A stretch of 19,390 nucleotides of DNA from Frateuria_A sp035695185 (GCF_035695185.1 NZ_DASSES010000215.1:1-19390); one strand, 5' to 3'. Counted from the first letter of the stretch, positions 6,554 to 12,428 are shown. Made by a program: numbers and translations. The notes: a model not told the origin generated them from the letters alone.

Positions 6554-6832
6554 ATGACCCTCTACAGCGACCAGGGGCTGATGCTGCGGCCCCTGCAGAT
6601 AGACGAGTACACCGCACGCCGCCTCGTGGCCGCGGTGATCGTGCAGGCCGTGGAAGACGTGCGCCGCATGGAGAAGCGGTTACGCGCCGACCCGCAGGCA
6701 AAGACCAAGGCGTGCGAGCGGGACGCGGCCGCCTGGCTTGATAGCGAGTCGACGGCGCCGTTTAGCTATCGGTGGTGCTGCGGCGTGCTCGGCGTTCAAC
6801 CAAAGCACGCGCCCAGTCCGACGCCGGGCTGA
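6554..6832 (+). CDS. Small phage hypothetical protein
   Basis: The protein has 92 residues. The N-terminal half is helical and charged (ARRLVAAVIVQAVEDVRRME). The C-terminal part AAWLDSESTAPFSYRWCCGVLG resembles the phage pattern in which a W-L-x-S segment is followed by F-x-x-W-C-x-x-L-G-x-x-P. That pattern is seen in small phage proteins of unknown role. It starts seven bases after the internal virion gene and probably ends the rightward operon. Its last 71 bases overlap the end of the convergent minus-strand membrane protein gene, so the two transcripts would be antisense to each other. Confidence 0.65.
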   Translation: MTLYSDQGLMLRPLQIDEYTARRLVAAVIVQAVEDVRRMEKRLRADPQAKTKACERDAAAWLDSESTAPFSYRWCCGVLGVQPKHAPSPTPG

Positions 6833-6995
6833 TGACCAGAGCGGACAGCACCGACGGGATCGCCAATAGTTCGTAAGGGACACCCCACCCAAGCCAGTTG
6901 GTCAGCTTCCAGGCTTCCCAAGCCGCGAGGATCACCAGCACACACGCACCAAGGCCCACGGCGGTGGCAATTTCGTCCGTCCTGCGCTCTGACAT
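6762..6995 (-). CDS. Small two-helix membrane protein, holin-like topology
   Basis: The protein has 77 residues. Two hydrophobic segments are visible at about residues 11-28 (AVGLGACVLVILAAW) and 41-57 (YELLAIPSVLSALVIS). A charged N-terminus (MSERRTDE) precedes them and a basic tail (ALVERRARRS) follows. A strong purine-rich ribosome site (GGAAGGGGGAACTGCC) lies before the ATG at 6995. The size, two helices and charged tail resemble class II holins. However, no endolysin is next to it and it points against the phage operon, so a lysogeny-expressed membrane protein (for example superinfection exclusion) is equally possible. Confidence 0.6.
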   Translation of the reverse strand: MSERRTDEIATAVGLGACVLVILAAWEAWKLTNWLGWGVPYELLAIPSVLSALVISPASDWARALVERRARRSTTDS

Positions 6996-7061
6996 GGCAG
7001 TTCCCCCTTCCCTCTTTTACCTTCGCACGCCTTGCGACTCACCCGCCATACCCTCGCCGGC

Positions 7062-7373
7062 ATGGCCCGACGAGTTCACCGCGCTACATCCTTCTCCTTC
7101 GACCTCCTGGCCGACTGGCGGCCGTACGCGGATCCGCCGGCCGAGGGCAGCGGCTGGGTCTACTACGGGACAGCCACACTCAACGGCGAGACGGGTGCGC
7201 TCGCCTGGTCCAGGCACGGCCTGCCGCGCCTCGTGATGCGGGGCCGCGGTCCGCTCGAACTAGGTATGTGGGAACGCATCGACCTAGATGGCGGCATCGT
7301 GTCCAAGACCGCGCCAGGTTGGGAAGGTGTGCCGCGGTGGCCGCCATCGAACGGGCAACCTTGGGGACGATAA
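7062..7373 (+). CDS. Hypothetical protein of the element
   Basis: The protein has 103 residues, starting MARRVHRATSFSFDLLADW. It contains several aromatic and Gly-rich segments (GSGWVYYGTATLNG; LELGMWERIDLDGG) suggestive of beta strands. No signal peptide or membrane segment is present, and I recognise no family. The start is uncertain: no clear ribosome site precedes ATG 7062, and an in-frame TTG at 7032 would add ten residues. It ends directly at the A-run of the hairpin at 7372-7408. It is transcribed toward the leftward accessory genes. Confidence 0.5.
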   Translation: MARRVHRATSFSFDLLADWRPYADPPAEGSGWVYYGTATLNGETGALAWSRHGLPRLVMRGRGPLELGMWERIDLDGGIVSKTAPGWEGVPRWPPSNGQPWGR

Positions 7374-7408
7374 AAAGGGGCGCCCGATCAGGGGGTGACC
7401 GGGCGCCC
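7372..7408 (-). terminator. Rho-independent terminator reading leftward
   Basis: GGGCGCCCG (7378-7386) and CGGGCGCCC (7400-7408) form a perfect nine-base stem with a 13-base loop. On the minus strand the stem is followed by CCTTTTTA. It would end leftward transcripts from the lipoprotein genes. It also lies just after the rightward gene ending at 7373, but lacks a T-run in that direction. Confidence 0.65.
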
Positions 7409-7680
7409 GGAGACACTACTTAGGAACCGCCGCCGAGCCGGGGCAGGCTGAACGGCCTGCGTATTCTGCCGACCCGATCGCACGGCAACCGTGATGCGTG
7501 TCGCACGCCTTCACGTCGCCGTCACGTTCCGCGCCCGGTCATCGGTTCCACCTGACTTGTGCTGCCGGCTTGCGCCTGGGCGGCCGTCGGTTCGGGCCTG
7601 ACTCGCGGGGCAACCATAGATTGCAACTGCCACGGTTGTGCGCCAATCGGCCAGGACCGCGGCAGCTTGTAGGAGCCCTC
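7409..7680. other. Gene-poor interval
   Basis: I see no supported gene here. Short frames exist on both strands, but none has a ribosome site or a recognisable sequence. The only structure is GTAGGAG/CTCCTAC (about 7669-7684), which overlaps the stop of the lipoprotein gene and has no T-run. The transcript of the lipoprotein gene probably continues to the terminator at 7372-7408. Confidence 0.4.
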
Positions 7681-8007
7681 CTACCCTCCCCGTAGGATGT
7701 CCGGACAGTTCGCGCCGTTGTACTTCCAGGCAACCACCGTCTGGCTCCGCAAGGTGAACGAGACCACGCACGCGCCCGGAGGCCCTGCCCAGCCTCCGAG
7801 CACCGATCGGTAGGTGTAGACAGTCGTCTCGCTGTCCACGTTGACGATGTCGCCTGCAGAAGTCGGATAGCCCCACTTGCTGATCAGCTCGGCTTGGGAA
7901 GCACCCAGCCAAGGCTGCATGACCTTCGTCTCGTATTGAGCGCAGCTGCTGCTCGCTACAGCCAGCGCCGCACACGCGGCCAAGCGAAAAGCGTTCTTGC
8001 GGTCCAT
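7681..8007 (-). CDS. Small SmpA/OmlA-like lipoprotein
   Basis: The protein has 108 residues with a lipoprotein-type signal: MDRKNAF, a hydrophobic Ala-rich stretch, then SSSC with the likely lipidated Cys22. The lipobox is not ideal, since Ser replaces Leu at -3. The mature part has WLGASQAELISKWGYPTSAG, then a V-Y-T-Y-R-S strand, and a Cys pair near the C-terminus. This looks like the small SmpA/OmlA/BamE-type fold common in proteobacterial lipoproteins. The start at 8007 has the ribosome site GAGGAAACAACC. It lies 10 bases after the DUF3761 gene, so the two form one operon. In a prophage such lipoproteins are often lysogen-expressed surface proteins; this role is inferred. Confidence 0.75.
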   Translation of the reverse strand: MDRKNAFRLAACAALAVASSSCAQYETKVMQPWLGASQAELISKWGYPTSAGDIVNVDSETTVYTYRSVLGGWAGPPGACVVSFTLRSQTVVAWKYNGANCPDILRGG

Positions 8008-8017
8008 GGTTGTTTCC

Positions 8018-8326
8018 TCAGAGCCAGCGAGCCACGCCGCCATGGTGTGAACAAGTGCCTCGGTGGCTCTGGCTGAAGCTGTAGGAGCCATCGCGGCATT
8101 GTGCGGAAGCACCCGCGGGCGCGGCTCCGGTATCCGTGTGCGCCGGGCTGTGAACGCGAACGCCCGCGCTGTTGGTGTAGCTGCCGCTCTCGATGAGGTG
8201 CGGCTGTTGCGTCTTGGCGGCGGTCGTCGCCCGGGTGGCGGTCGCCGAGGCAACGGACTGACCACCGGCACTGACTGAGAAGGCCGCCGCGCACAGCAAC
8301 GCGGCGAGTGTGAGTCGCTTGAACAT
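8018..8326 (-). CDS. Secreted DUF3761 family protein
   Basis: The protein has 102 residues. A signal peptide is clear (MFKRLTLAALLCAAAFSVSA, cleavage near residue 20). The mature part has the DUF3761 pattern: YTNSAGVRVHSP, then A-Q-C-RDGSYSFSQ, then HRGTCSHHGGVARWL at the end. The two Cys probably form a disulphide in the periplasm. The function of DUF3761 is unknown. The ATG at 8326 has an AGGGGAA ribosome site. It is co-oriented with the downstream lipoprotein gene 10 bases away, which suggests two envelope proteins made together. Confidence 0.82.
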   Translation of the reverse strand: MFKRLTLAALLCAAAFSVSAGGQSVASATATRATTAAKTQQPHLIESGSYTNSAGVRVHSPAHTDTGAAPAGASAQCRDGSYSFSQSHRGTCSHHGGVARWL

Positions 8327-8460
8327 TGGATTCCCCTAGACGCCGGCAAAGGACCGGCCGCGCCGTTGTCCGCCGTTCGAGGGGCGTTCGCTATCAGGCT
8401 TTGCCGTGTTGTCTCGTAGGGTTTCACCTAAAGCGAAAGGTACCGTCGGTTACGCTCGCA

Positions 8461-9051
8461 CTAGTCGACAGGATAGATCTTGTGGTTCCGCTCCCACCAA
8501 ACAAGGCGGAAATGAGCTTGGACGATATAGCCCCAGGCCCGTTTTTTCTGACCACCAATCCGGAACCGGAAAAGCGTGTCGAACTGTTCTAGACCGCGCT
8601 CAAGCCAACGAGCCTGCGCTTCGGCGCATATATCGCCCACTTCGTGCCCGTGATGCATTTTGTGGCCACTACCCGACGAGGCCGCATCGATCTCACGCCA
8701 CGTAAGCTGCGATTGGTTGTCGAGCCCAGGCTTGATGATCTTCGCCCATTCATCGTCTGACCACGCCCTCGGCTCGCTCCACGACCATTCGCCATCCGTG
8801 TCCGCATCGGTGATGCACCAGCTCATACGCAAGGCGAGGCGAGACCCCCCGGAGTCAGGGCGGAAGGTGTCCCGAGAGTTCACTGTGTCGCGGGCAGCCG
8901 GATCTACCCGAGGGCCTTTCGCACCTTGAGGTAATGCTGCAAGAACAGGTTCGCGGGCAGGCGCTACCTTCGCAATCAGTGCAGCCTTACCCGCTTCGAA
9001 CTTGGCAACCTTTTCCGCTTTCCGGCGTCTTCGCTCGTCACTCCGTGACAT
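8461..9051 (-). CDS. Candidate toxin of a Panacea-type toxin-antitoxin pair (uncharacterised family)
   Basis: The protein has 196 residues. Residues 1-30 are strongly basic and helical (MSRSDERRRRKAEKVAKF). A Pro/Arg-rich linker follows to about 70. The conserved-looking core has MSWCITDADTDGEWSWSE (76-93), W-R-E-I-D (118-122), a His-rich segment GHKMHHGHEVGDICAEAQ (129-146) and a C-terminal strand block FDTLFRFRIGG, RAWGYI, FRLVWWERNHKIYPV. The end block resembles the last strands of small RelE/HigB-fold ribonuclease toxins, where a phone-like F-R-L-x-x-W-x-D/E-x-x-H-x-I-Y pattern is common; this is inference. It starts 12 bases after the Panacea gene, with GAGG overlapping that gene's stop. 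Toxicity is not shown by sequence alone. Confidence 0.6.
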   Translation of the reverse strand: MSRSDERRRRKAEKVAKFEAGKAALIAKVAPAREPVLAALPQGAKGPRVDPAARDTVNSRDTFRPDSGGSRLALRMSWCITDADTDGEWSWSEPRAWSDDEWAKIIKPGLDNQSQLTWREIDAASSGSGHKMHHGHEVGDICAEAQARWLERGLEQFDTLFRFRIGGQKKRAWGYIVQAHFRLVWWERNHKIYPVD

Positions 9052-9063
9052 TCGTTTGCGACC

Positions 9064-9498
9064 TCAAAGCGCCGAGTAATACTCGTGAATTGCCGCTTTG
9101 GAAATTAACGCATTGCTATTGGCGCCAGGAGCAAGATTACCCCTCGCCTGCAACCAAGGTTGTTCTTGGTGTGTTAGATCACTCAGCCACTGAGCTGTTT
9201 GTTGACCGTAGAAGCCAATGATCTTGTCGATGTTTACGCGCTGCTCAGGCGACAGAGCACCGGGATCGGCATAACGGAAGTTGCTGGAATCGACCTGAAA
9301 CTGGCCGCGGTGATGTGCGTACAAAGTCGGAGACACCGGACCGTTTGCCCATGCCTCAAACTCGTCGTTGAACAACGGCTGCTCGTCCCACACCAAAGTC
9401 CAGGCTTGGCAGTAATAAGCGAGCTTTTGCAGCTTCATTGCCGACATCGGCCCCAGCCGATCGGTGATGTACCTTGCAACGTCGATAATGGTGGCCAT
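9064..9498 (-). CDS. Panacea (DUF4065, SocA-like) domain antitoxin
   Basis: The protein has 144 residues and is essentially one Panacea domain. Visible signatures are MATIIDVARYI, MKLQKLAYYCQAW (21-33), and FEAWANGPVSPTLY (47-60), followed by helices ending in ISKAAIHEYYSAL. The Panacea domain is established as an antitoxin domain that neutralises many unrelated toxins and is also found in the proteolytic adaptor SocA. The ATG at 9498 is chosen because GGAGG lies seven bases upstream; the open frame extends further but without such a site. The next gene follows at 12 bases, the classic antitoxin-first order. A promoter, palindrome and DnaA boxes lie upstream. Confidence 0.88.
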   Translation of the reverse strand: MATIIDVARYITDRLGPMSAMKLQKLAYYCQAWTLVWDEQPLFNDEFEAWANGPVSPTLYAHHRGQFQVDSSNFRYADPGALSPEQRVNIDKIIGFYGQQTAQWLSDLTHQEQPWLQARGNLAPGANSNALISKAAIHEYYSAL

Positions 9499-9625
9499 TG
9501 CACACCCTCCATGAGTCGCGCCCGATGGCACGAACCTCCCCAATCGCATTCCTTGCTCACCCCGGGAAGATGAGCCGCGCCAAATCTGTCGAGCTTCAAG
9601 ACGGCACGTGGCAGCGTCAAGCCCA

Positions 9626-9641
9626 TACACTGAGCAGTGTA
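9626..9641. promoter_or_regulatory. 16-base palindrome at the Panacea promoter, candidate operator
   Basis: TACACTG and CAGTGTA are separated by AG, giving perfect seven-base arms. The palindrome overlaps the proposed -10 box (9639-9644) of the leftward Panacea promoter, a position suited to autorepression by the antitoxin or control by another regulator. Confidence 0.5.
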
Positions 9642-9667
9642 GTAGCCACAAGCTGACTTATCCACAA
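9639..9667 (-). promoter_or_regulatory. Candidate sigma-70 promoter of the Panacea operon
   Basis: Read on the minus strand, TTGTGG (9662-9667) is separated by exactly 17 bases from TACTAC (9639-9644). The -35 lies inside the first DnaA box and the -10 overlaps the palindrome. The predicted start is about 130 bases before the Panacea ATG, leaving a long leader. Confidence 0.4.
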
Positions 9668-9713
9668 CGTTGCGCACAGGCTCTGTGGATAACTTTTCGG
9701 CTTCTGTGGATAA
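9658..9713. promoter_or_regulatory. Cluster of three perfect DnaA boxes
   Basis: TTATCCACA occurs at 9658-9666 on the plus strand. Its reverse complement TGTGGATAA occurs at 9684-9692 and 9705-9713. All three match the DnaA-box consensus TTATNCACA. The two inverted boxes are 21 bases apart, two helical turns. The chromosomal oriC is not expected here, because no dnaA, dnaN or gidA gene is nearby. The cluster may belong to the element's origin or may be a DnaA-titrating or regulatory site. Confidence 0.75.
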
Positions 9714-9727
9714 CGGGATCTCGGCCG

Positions 9728-9757
9728 GTTGCCTGAGAGTTGCCTACTTAAGCAACT
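9728..9757. repeat. GTTGCCT repeats and inverted AGTTGC/GCAACT near the element's right end
   Basis: GTTGCCT is present at 9728-9734 and 9739-9745, 11 bases apart. AGTTGC (9738-9743) pairs with GCAACT (9752-9757) around CTACTTAA. The sites lie 40-70 bases from the tRNA 3' end, where integrase or excisionase arm sites are usually found. The reverse complement AGGCAAC occurs as a pair at 1075-1091. Confidence 0.4.
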
Positions 9758-9783
9758 AGGCCCGCGTCGTTGGACGCGGGCCT
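9758..9783. terminator. Strong hairpin terminator next to tRNA-Thr
   Basis: AGGCCCGCGTC (9758-9768) and GACGCGGGCCT (9773-9783) form an 11-base perfect stem with a GTTG loop. The right side is followed by TTTGATTT, so it terminates best in the rightward direction. It also stands 10 bases after the tRNA 3' end and could stop the leftward tRNA transcript. Confidence 0.65.
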
Positions 9784-9793
9784 TTGATTTCAC

Positions 9794-9869
9794 TGGTGCC
9801 GGCAGCAGGAGTCGAACCCGCGACCTACTGATTACAAATCAGTTGCTCTACCAACTGAGCTATGCCGGC
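9794..9869 (-). tRNA. tRNA-Thr (anticodon UGU)
   Basis: Read leftward the gene begins GCCGGCATAGCTCAG and ends TGCCGGC followed by an encoded CCA. The acceptor stem GCCGGCA/TGCCGGC pairs perfectly. The D-arm has AGCTCAGTTGGTAGAGC. The anticodon arm is ACTGA-TTTGTAA-TCAGT with anticodon TGT. The T-arm carries the GGTTCGACTCC box. Length is 76 bases. The gene lies 59 bases after the SPOR protein gene on the same strand. Its 3' end faces the phage-like element, so it is the likely attB. A weak -10 (TAGACT, around 9885-9890) precedes it; readthrough from the SPOR operon is also possible. Confidence 0.97.
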
Positions 9870-9928
9870 ATCGAGAAGGCATGAAGTCTAGCAGGCGGGG
9901 CGCCGGTGCGTCCGCCGGGACCGGCTGG

Positions 9929-10609
9929 CTAGAAACATGTCGTGCTGTGCGAACCGATGCCCGCGGCACGCACGTGGCTGCGCCAGTCGAAGCGCGCGCC
10001 GTCGGCGACCACCAGGTCCAGCCAGTACTCGGGCACCTGCCCGGTGCGCTCCTGGATCTGCGCGGCGAAGCCGGCCGCGGTGAGCTCGTCGCGGCGCTTG
10101 CGCGCGTTGGCCGGATCCTTGAAGAGCCCGAGCGAGATGGCGTTGGGCTGGTCGCCCGAGCTCATGACGAAGTAGTCGCCCACGTGCGCCGCCTCCAGCC
10201 GACGCGCCAGCGCGAGCGCCTGGGCGCGGGTGCCGGGCGCGGCCAGGTAGACCCACCAGCCGCGCGTCTCGGTGGTCTGTTCCTGCCGCGAACGCATGCG
10301 CACGCCTGGACCGGCCAGGCTGGTGCGGGCGGTACGCAGATCCTGCGGCGTGTCGAATGGGCCGATCGCCAGGCAACGGGTCTCCAGCGCGACCGCCGTG
10401 CTGGCGGCCGGTGCCGGCACCGTGGCCGGCGCGGGCGGCCGGGCGGGGGACGGTGCCGGCGCAGCCGGCTGTTCGGACAGCAGGTGCAGCATCGGCACCC
10501 CCGGATCGGTCACGCTGCGTCCGTGCGAGTCGTCCTGGCCGAGCAGCAACCAGGCACCCACGGCAATGTTGAGTGCGATCAGCAGGACGAACAGCAGGCG
10601 CAGGAACAT
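9929..10609 (-). CDS. SPOR-domain cell-envelope protein
   Basis: The protein has 226 residues. It begins with one N-terminal membrane anchor (MFLRLLFVLLIALNIAVGAW). A Pro/Ala-rich linker (about 45-75) typical of periplasm-spanning segments follows. The C-terminal part contains a SPOR-like fold, with elements YFVMSSGDQPNAISLGLFKD, then ANARKRRDEL and AQIQERTG. SPOR domains bind denuded peptidoglycan strands at division septa. The ATG at 10609 has a GGGGAGT ribosome site; the frame is open a few codons further upstream. It follows coaX by 27 bases, as in other Xanthomonadales and Pseudomonas, where a SPOR protein follows birA-coaX. The cell-division role is inferred from the domain. Confidence 0.82.
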   Translation of the reverse strand: MFLRLLFVLLIALNIAVGAWLLLGQDDSHGRSVTDPGVPMLHLLSEQPAAPAPSPARPPAPATVPAPAASTAVALETRCLAIGPFDTPQDLRTARTSLAGPGVRMRSRQEQTTETRGWWVYLAAPGTRAQALALARRLEAAHVGDYFVMSSGDQPNAISLGLFKDPANARKRRDELTAAGFAAQIQERTGQVPEYWLDLVVADGARFDWRSHVRAAGIGSHSTTCF

Positions 10610-10636
10610 CGGACTCCCCCCGGGTAGACGCACATC

Positions 10637-11392
10637 TTAGGGCGCCGCGGAGTTGCCCGACTGTGCCTGTGCCCACACCGCCAGGCCATGCAGCACACCG
10701 TGTTCGACCATGGCCACGGGCAGGCCCAGCAGCGGCACCAGGCCCGGCGCGTCGCCGCCGTCCAGCCGCACCGCGGGCGTCTGGCCCAGGCGCGGCGTCA
10801 TGCGCGCCACGAAGCGCTCGACCAGCGCGGCGGCAGCCTGCCAGCAGCCGGACGCCACCGCGTCGGCAGTATTGTCGGCCGCATCCACCAGTACACCGTC
10901 GGTACCCGGACGCACCTGCGCGGTGGCTCCCAGCAGGGCCCGCTGCATCAGCCGCGGGCCGGGGGCGATCAGGCCGCCGAGGTGGCGCCCGTCCGCGGTC
11001 AGTGCATCCAGGGTCAGTGCCGTGCCGACACCGACCACGAGGCAGTCGCCTGCCCCGGCCGCGTGGGCGGCCACCATGGCCAGAAAGCGGTCCACTCCCA
11101 GCCGGCCCGGTGCGGGATACGCGTTGTGCACGCCGCAGGCGCTCGCCGGCGTGCGCAGCCAGGTGACCTCGCGCCCGAACAGGGTTCGCACCTGCGCCGC
11201 CACCGCCTGTTCGCGCGCGTCATCGACCACCGAGGCACCGAACGCCGCCGCCGGCGGCGGCAGCGCCTCCCAGGTGGACGCCAGCAGCGCAAGGTCATCG
11301 TCCCAGGCCGCGGCGCCCTGGGCGTGCCAGCGGCCCTGATCCTCCAGCGCCCACTTCAGGCGTGTGTTGCCCAGGTCCAGCAGGAGCCTCAT
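10637..11392 (-). CDS. coaX: Type III pantothenate kinase
   Basis: CoaX phosphorylates pantothenate with ATP, the first step of coenzyme A synthesis. The protein has 251 residues, the normal family length. Visible motifs are the N-terminal phosphate-binding DLGNTRLKW (6-14), the substrate/catalytic region GRLGVDRF with Asp101, GVGTALTLD (121-129), and GGLIAPGPRLMQRAL. These are characteristic of the ASKHA-fold type III enzyme, which unlike type I (CoaA) is not feedback-inhibited by CoA. The ATG at 11392 overlaps the birA stop in an ATGA, so translation is coupled. The birA-coaX pair links biotin and CoA metabolism and is a common gammaproteobacterial order. Confidence 0.95.
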   Translation of the reverse strand: MRLLLDLGNTRLKWALEDQGRWHAQGAAAWDDDLALLASTWEALPPPAAAFGASVVDDAREQAVAAQVRTLFGREVTWLRTPASACGVHNAYPAPGRLGVDRFLAMVAAHAAGAGDCLVVGVGTALTLDALTADGRHLGGLIAPGPRLMQRALLGATAQVRPGTDGVLVDAADNTADAVASGCWQAAAALVERFVARMTPRLGQTPAVRLDGGDAPGLVPLLGLPVAMVEHGVLHGLAVWAQAQSGNSAAP

Positions 11393-12360
11393 GCGCGGCG
11401 CACCGTCACGTCCGCACTGTCTACCGAGCGAAGCCCGCCATCGGCCAGGCGCACCTGCAGCGCGCCGCGCGCATCGACGCCGGCACCCGTGCCTTCGAAC
11501 TGGCCTTGCGCGCCGCTGAGCCGCAGCCGTCGCCCGGCGAGCAGGTCGTACCGGGCATACCCCTCGGCAAAGGGCGCGAAGCCGTCCTTTTCGAACTGGC
11601 GCAAGCCCTCGACCAGGGCGGCGATCAGCCGCGCCGCGGCCAGGTTGCGGTCGGGCGGATCGCCGGCCAGGGTGGCCAGGTCGCACGCCGGCTGCCCGGC
11701 CTGCTCGCGCAGCGCATCGGTCAGGCGCAGGTTGAGCCCGACGCCGATCACCGCGGCGCAGGGGCCCTGGTATTCGCCGCTCAGTTCCACCAGCACGCCG
11801 GCCAGCTTGCCGCCGGCGGCGAGCACGTCGTTGGGCCACTTGAGGCCCGCGCCCTCGATGCCGAGCGATTCGATCGCCCGCAACACCATCGTGCCCACCG
11901 CCAGCGACAGGCCCGAGAGCGCGGCGAAGCCGCGATCGAAGCGCTTGAGGCAGGACAGGTAGAGGTTCATGCCCGGTGGCGAGAGCCAGTTGCGCCCGCG
12001 CCGGCCGCGTCCGGCAGTCTGCGTTTCGGCCAGCACGAAGCTGAGGTCGGCCGCCTCGTCCAGCCGGCGCTGCAATTCGCTGGAAGTGGAATCGAGCTCC
12101 CAGTGCACGTGCAGCGCGCCCAGGCGTGATGCGCCGGCGCGCGGCAGTTGGGCGCGGATGCGTGCGGCATCCAGCAGCTGCACCGGCCACGGCAGCCGGT
12201 AGCCGGCGGCACCGCGTGCCTCGACCGGCAGGCCGCGTGCGCGCAGCGCCTCGACCTGTTTCCAGATCGCGGCGCGGGTGATGCCGGCGTGGTCGGCGAG
12301 CTGGGCGCCCGAAACGGCCTCGCCCGGGGCGAGGGCAGCCAGCAGCTGTCGTGCCTGCAT
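11389..12360 (-). CDS. birA: Bifunctional biotin-[acetyl-CoA-carboxylase] ligase and biotin operon repressor
   Basis: BirA makes biotinyl-AMP and transfers biotin to the AccB carrier; with the N-terminal HTH it also represses biotin genes. The protein has 323 residues. Residues 1-60 form a winged HTH (GAQLADHAGITRAAIWKQVE, then ARGAAGYRL). The catalytic domain shows LDSTSSELQRR (89-99), the ligase signature GRGRRGRNW (117-125), KWPNDVL (174-180) with conserved Lys185 after it, and a C-terminal SH3-like domain with DARGALQVRLADGG. The HTH indicates that the repressor function is retained. It is the first gene of the birA-coaX-SPOR operon. A GGGAG lies upstream of the ATG. Confidence 0.95.
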   Translation of the reverse strand: MQARQLLAALAPGEAVSGAQLADHAGITRAAIWKQVEALRARGLPVEARGAAGYRLPWPVQLLDAARIRAQLPRAGASRLGALHVHWELDSTSSELQRRLDEAADLSFVLAETQTAGRGRRGRNWLSPPGMNLYLSCLKRFDRGFAALSGLSLAVGTMVLRAIESLGIEGAGLKWPNDVLAAGGKLAGVLVELSGEYQGPCAAVIGVGLNLRLTDALREQAGQPACDLATLAGDPPDRNLAAARLIAALVEGLRQFEKDGFAPFAEGYARYDLLAGRRLRLSGAQGQFEGTGAGVDARGALQVRLADGGLRSVDSADVTVRRA

Positions 12361-12428
12361 CAGCTGCCCACTCCCGGGTCGGGCCCGGCACCCCGGGCAG
12401 AAGTCGGAAAGGTCTCGCGCATCGGGAG

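Larger units (their letters stand above)
1..9793. mobile_element. Partial integrated phage-like element (cryptic prophage or phage satellite) next to tRNA-Thr
   Basis: The stretch holds phage-type genes (small terminase, tailspike, internal virion protein, excisionase-like HTH) and accessory genes. It ends at the 3' end of an intact tRNA-Thr gene, the usual integration site for tyrosine-integrase elements. To the right of the tRNA the sequence is conserved chromosome. The left end, the integrase and the second attachment site are not in the window, so the boundary at position 1 is only the window edge. No copy of the tRNA 3' end was found elsewhere in 1-9793, so the att core cannot be defined. 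Large terminase, portal, capsid and tail tube genes are missing from the late operon. That could reflect deletion or dependence on a helper phage. Confidence 0.8.

Noticed and set aside
7539..7733. A 64-residue minus-strand frame between the terminator and the lipoprotein gene
   Set aside because: It overlaps the lipoprotein end in another frame, is Arg/Pro-rich, and has no ribosome site.
8018..8427. A long N-terminal extension of the lipoprotein frame up to 8427
   Set aside because: The extension is the out-of-frame shadow of the DUF3761 gene. The ATG at 8007 has a ribosome site and a proper lipoprotein signal.
9658..9713. DnaA-box cluster as the chromosomal oriC
   Set aside because: None of the usual oriC neighbours (dnaA, dnaN, gidA, rpmH) is present, there is no clear AT-rich unwinding element, and the boxes number only three.
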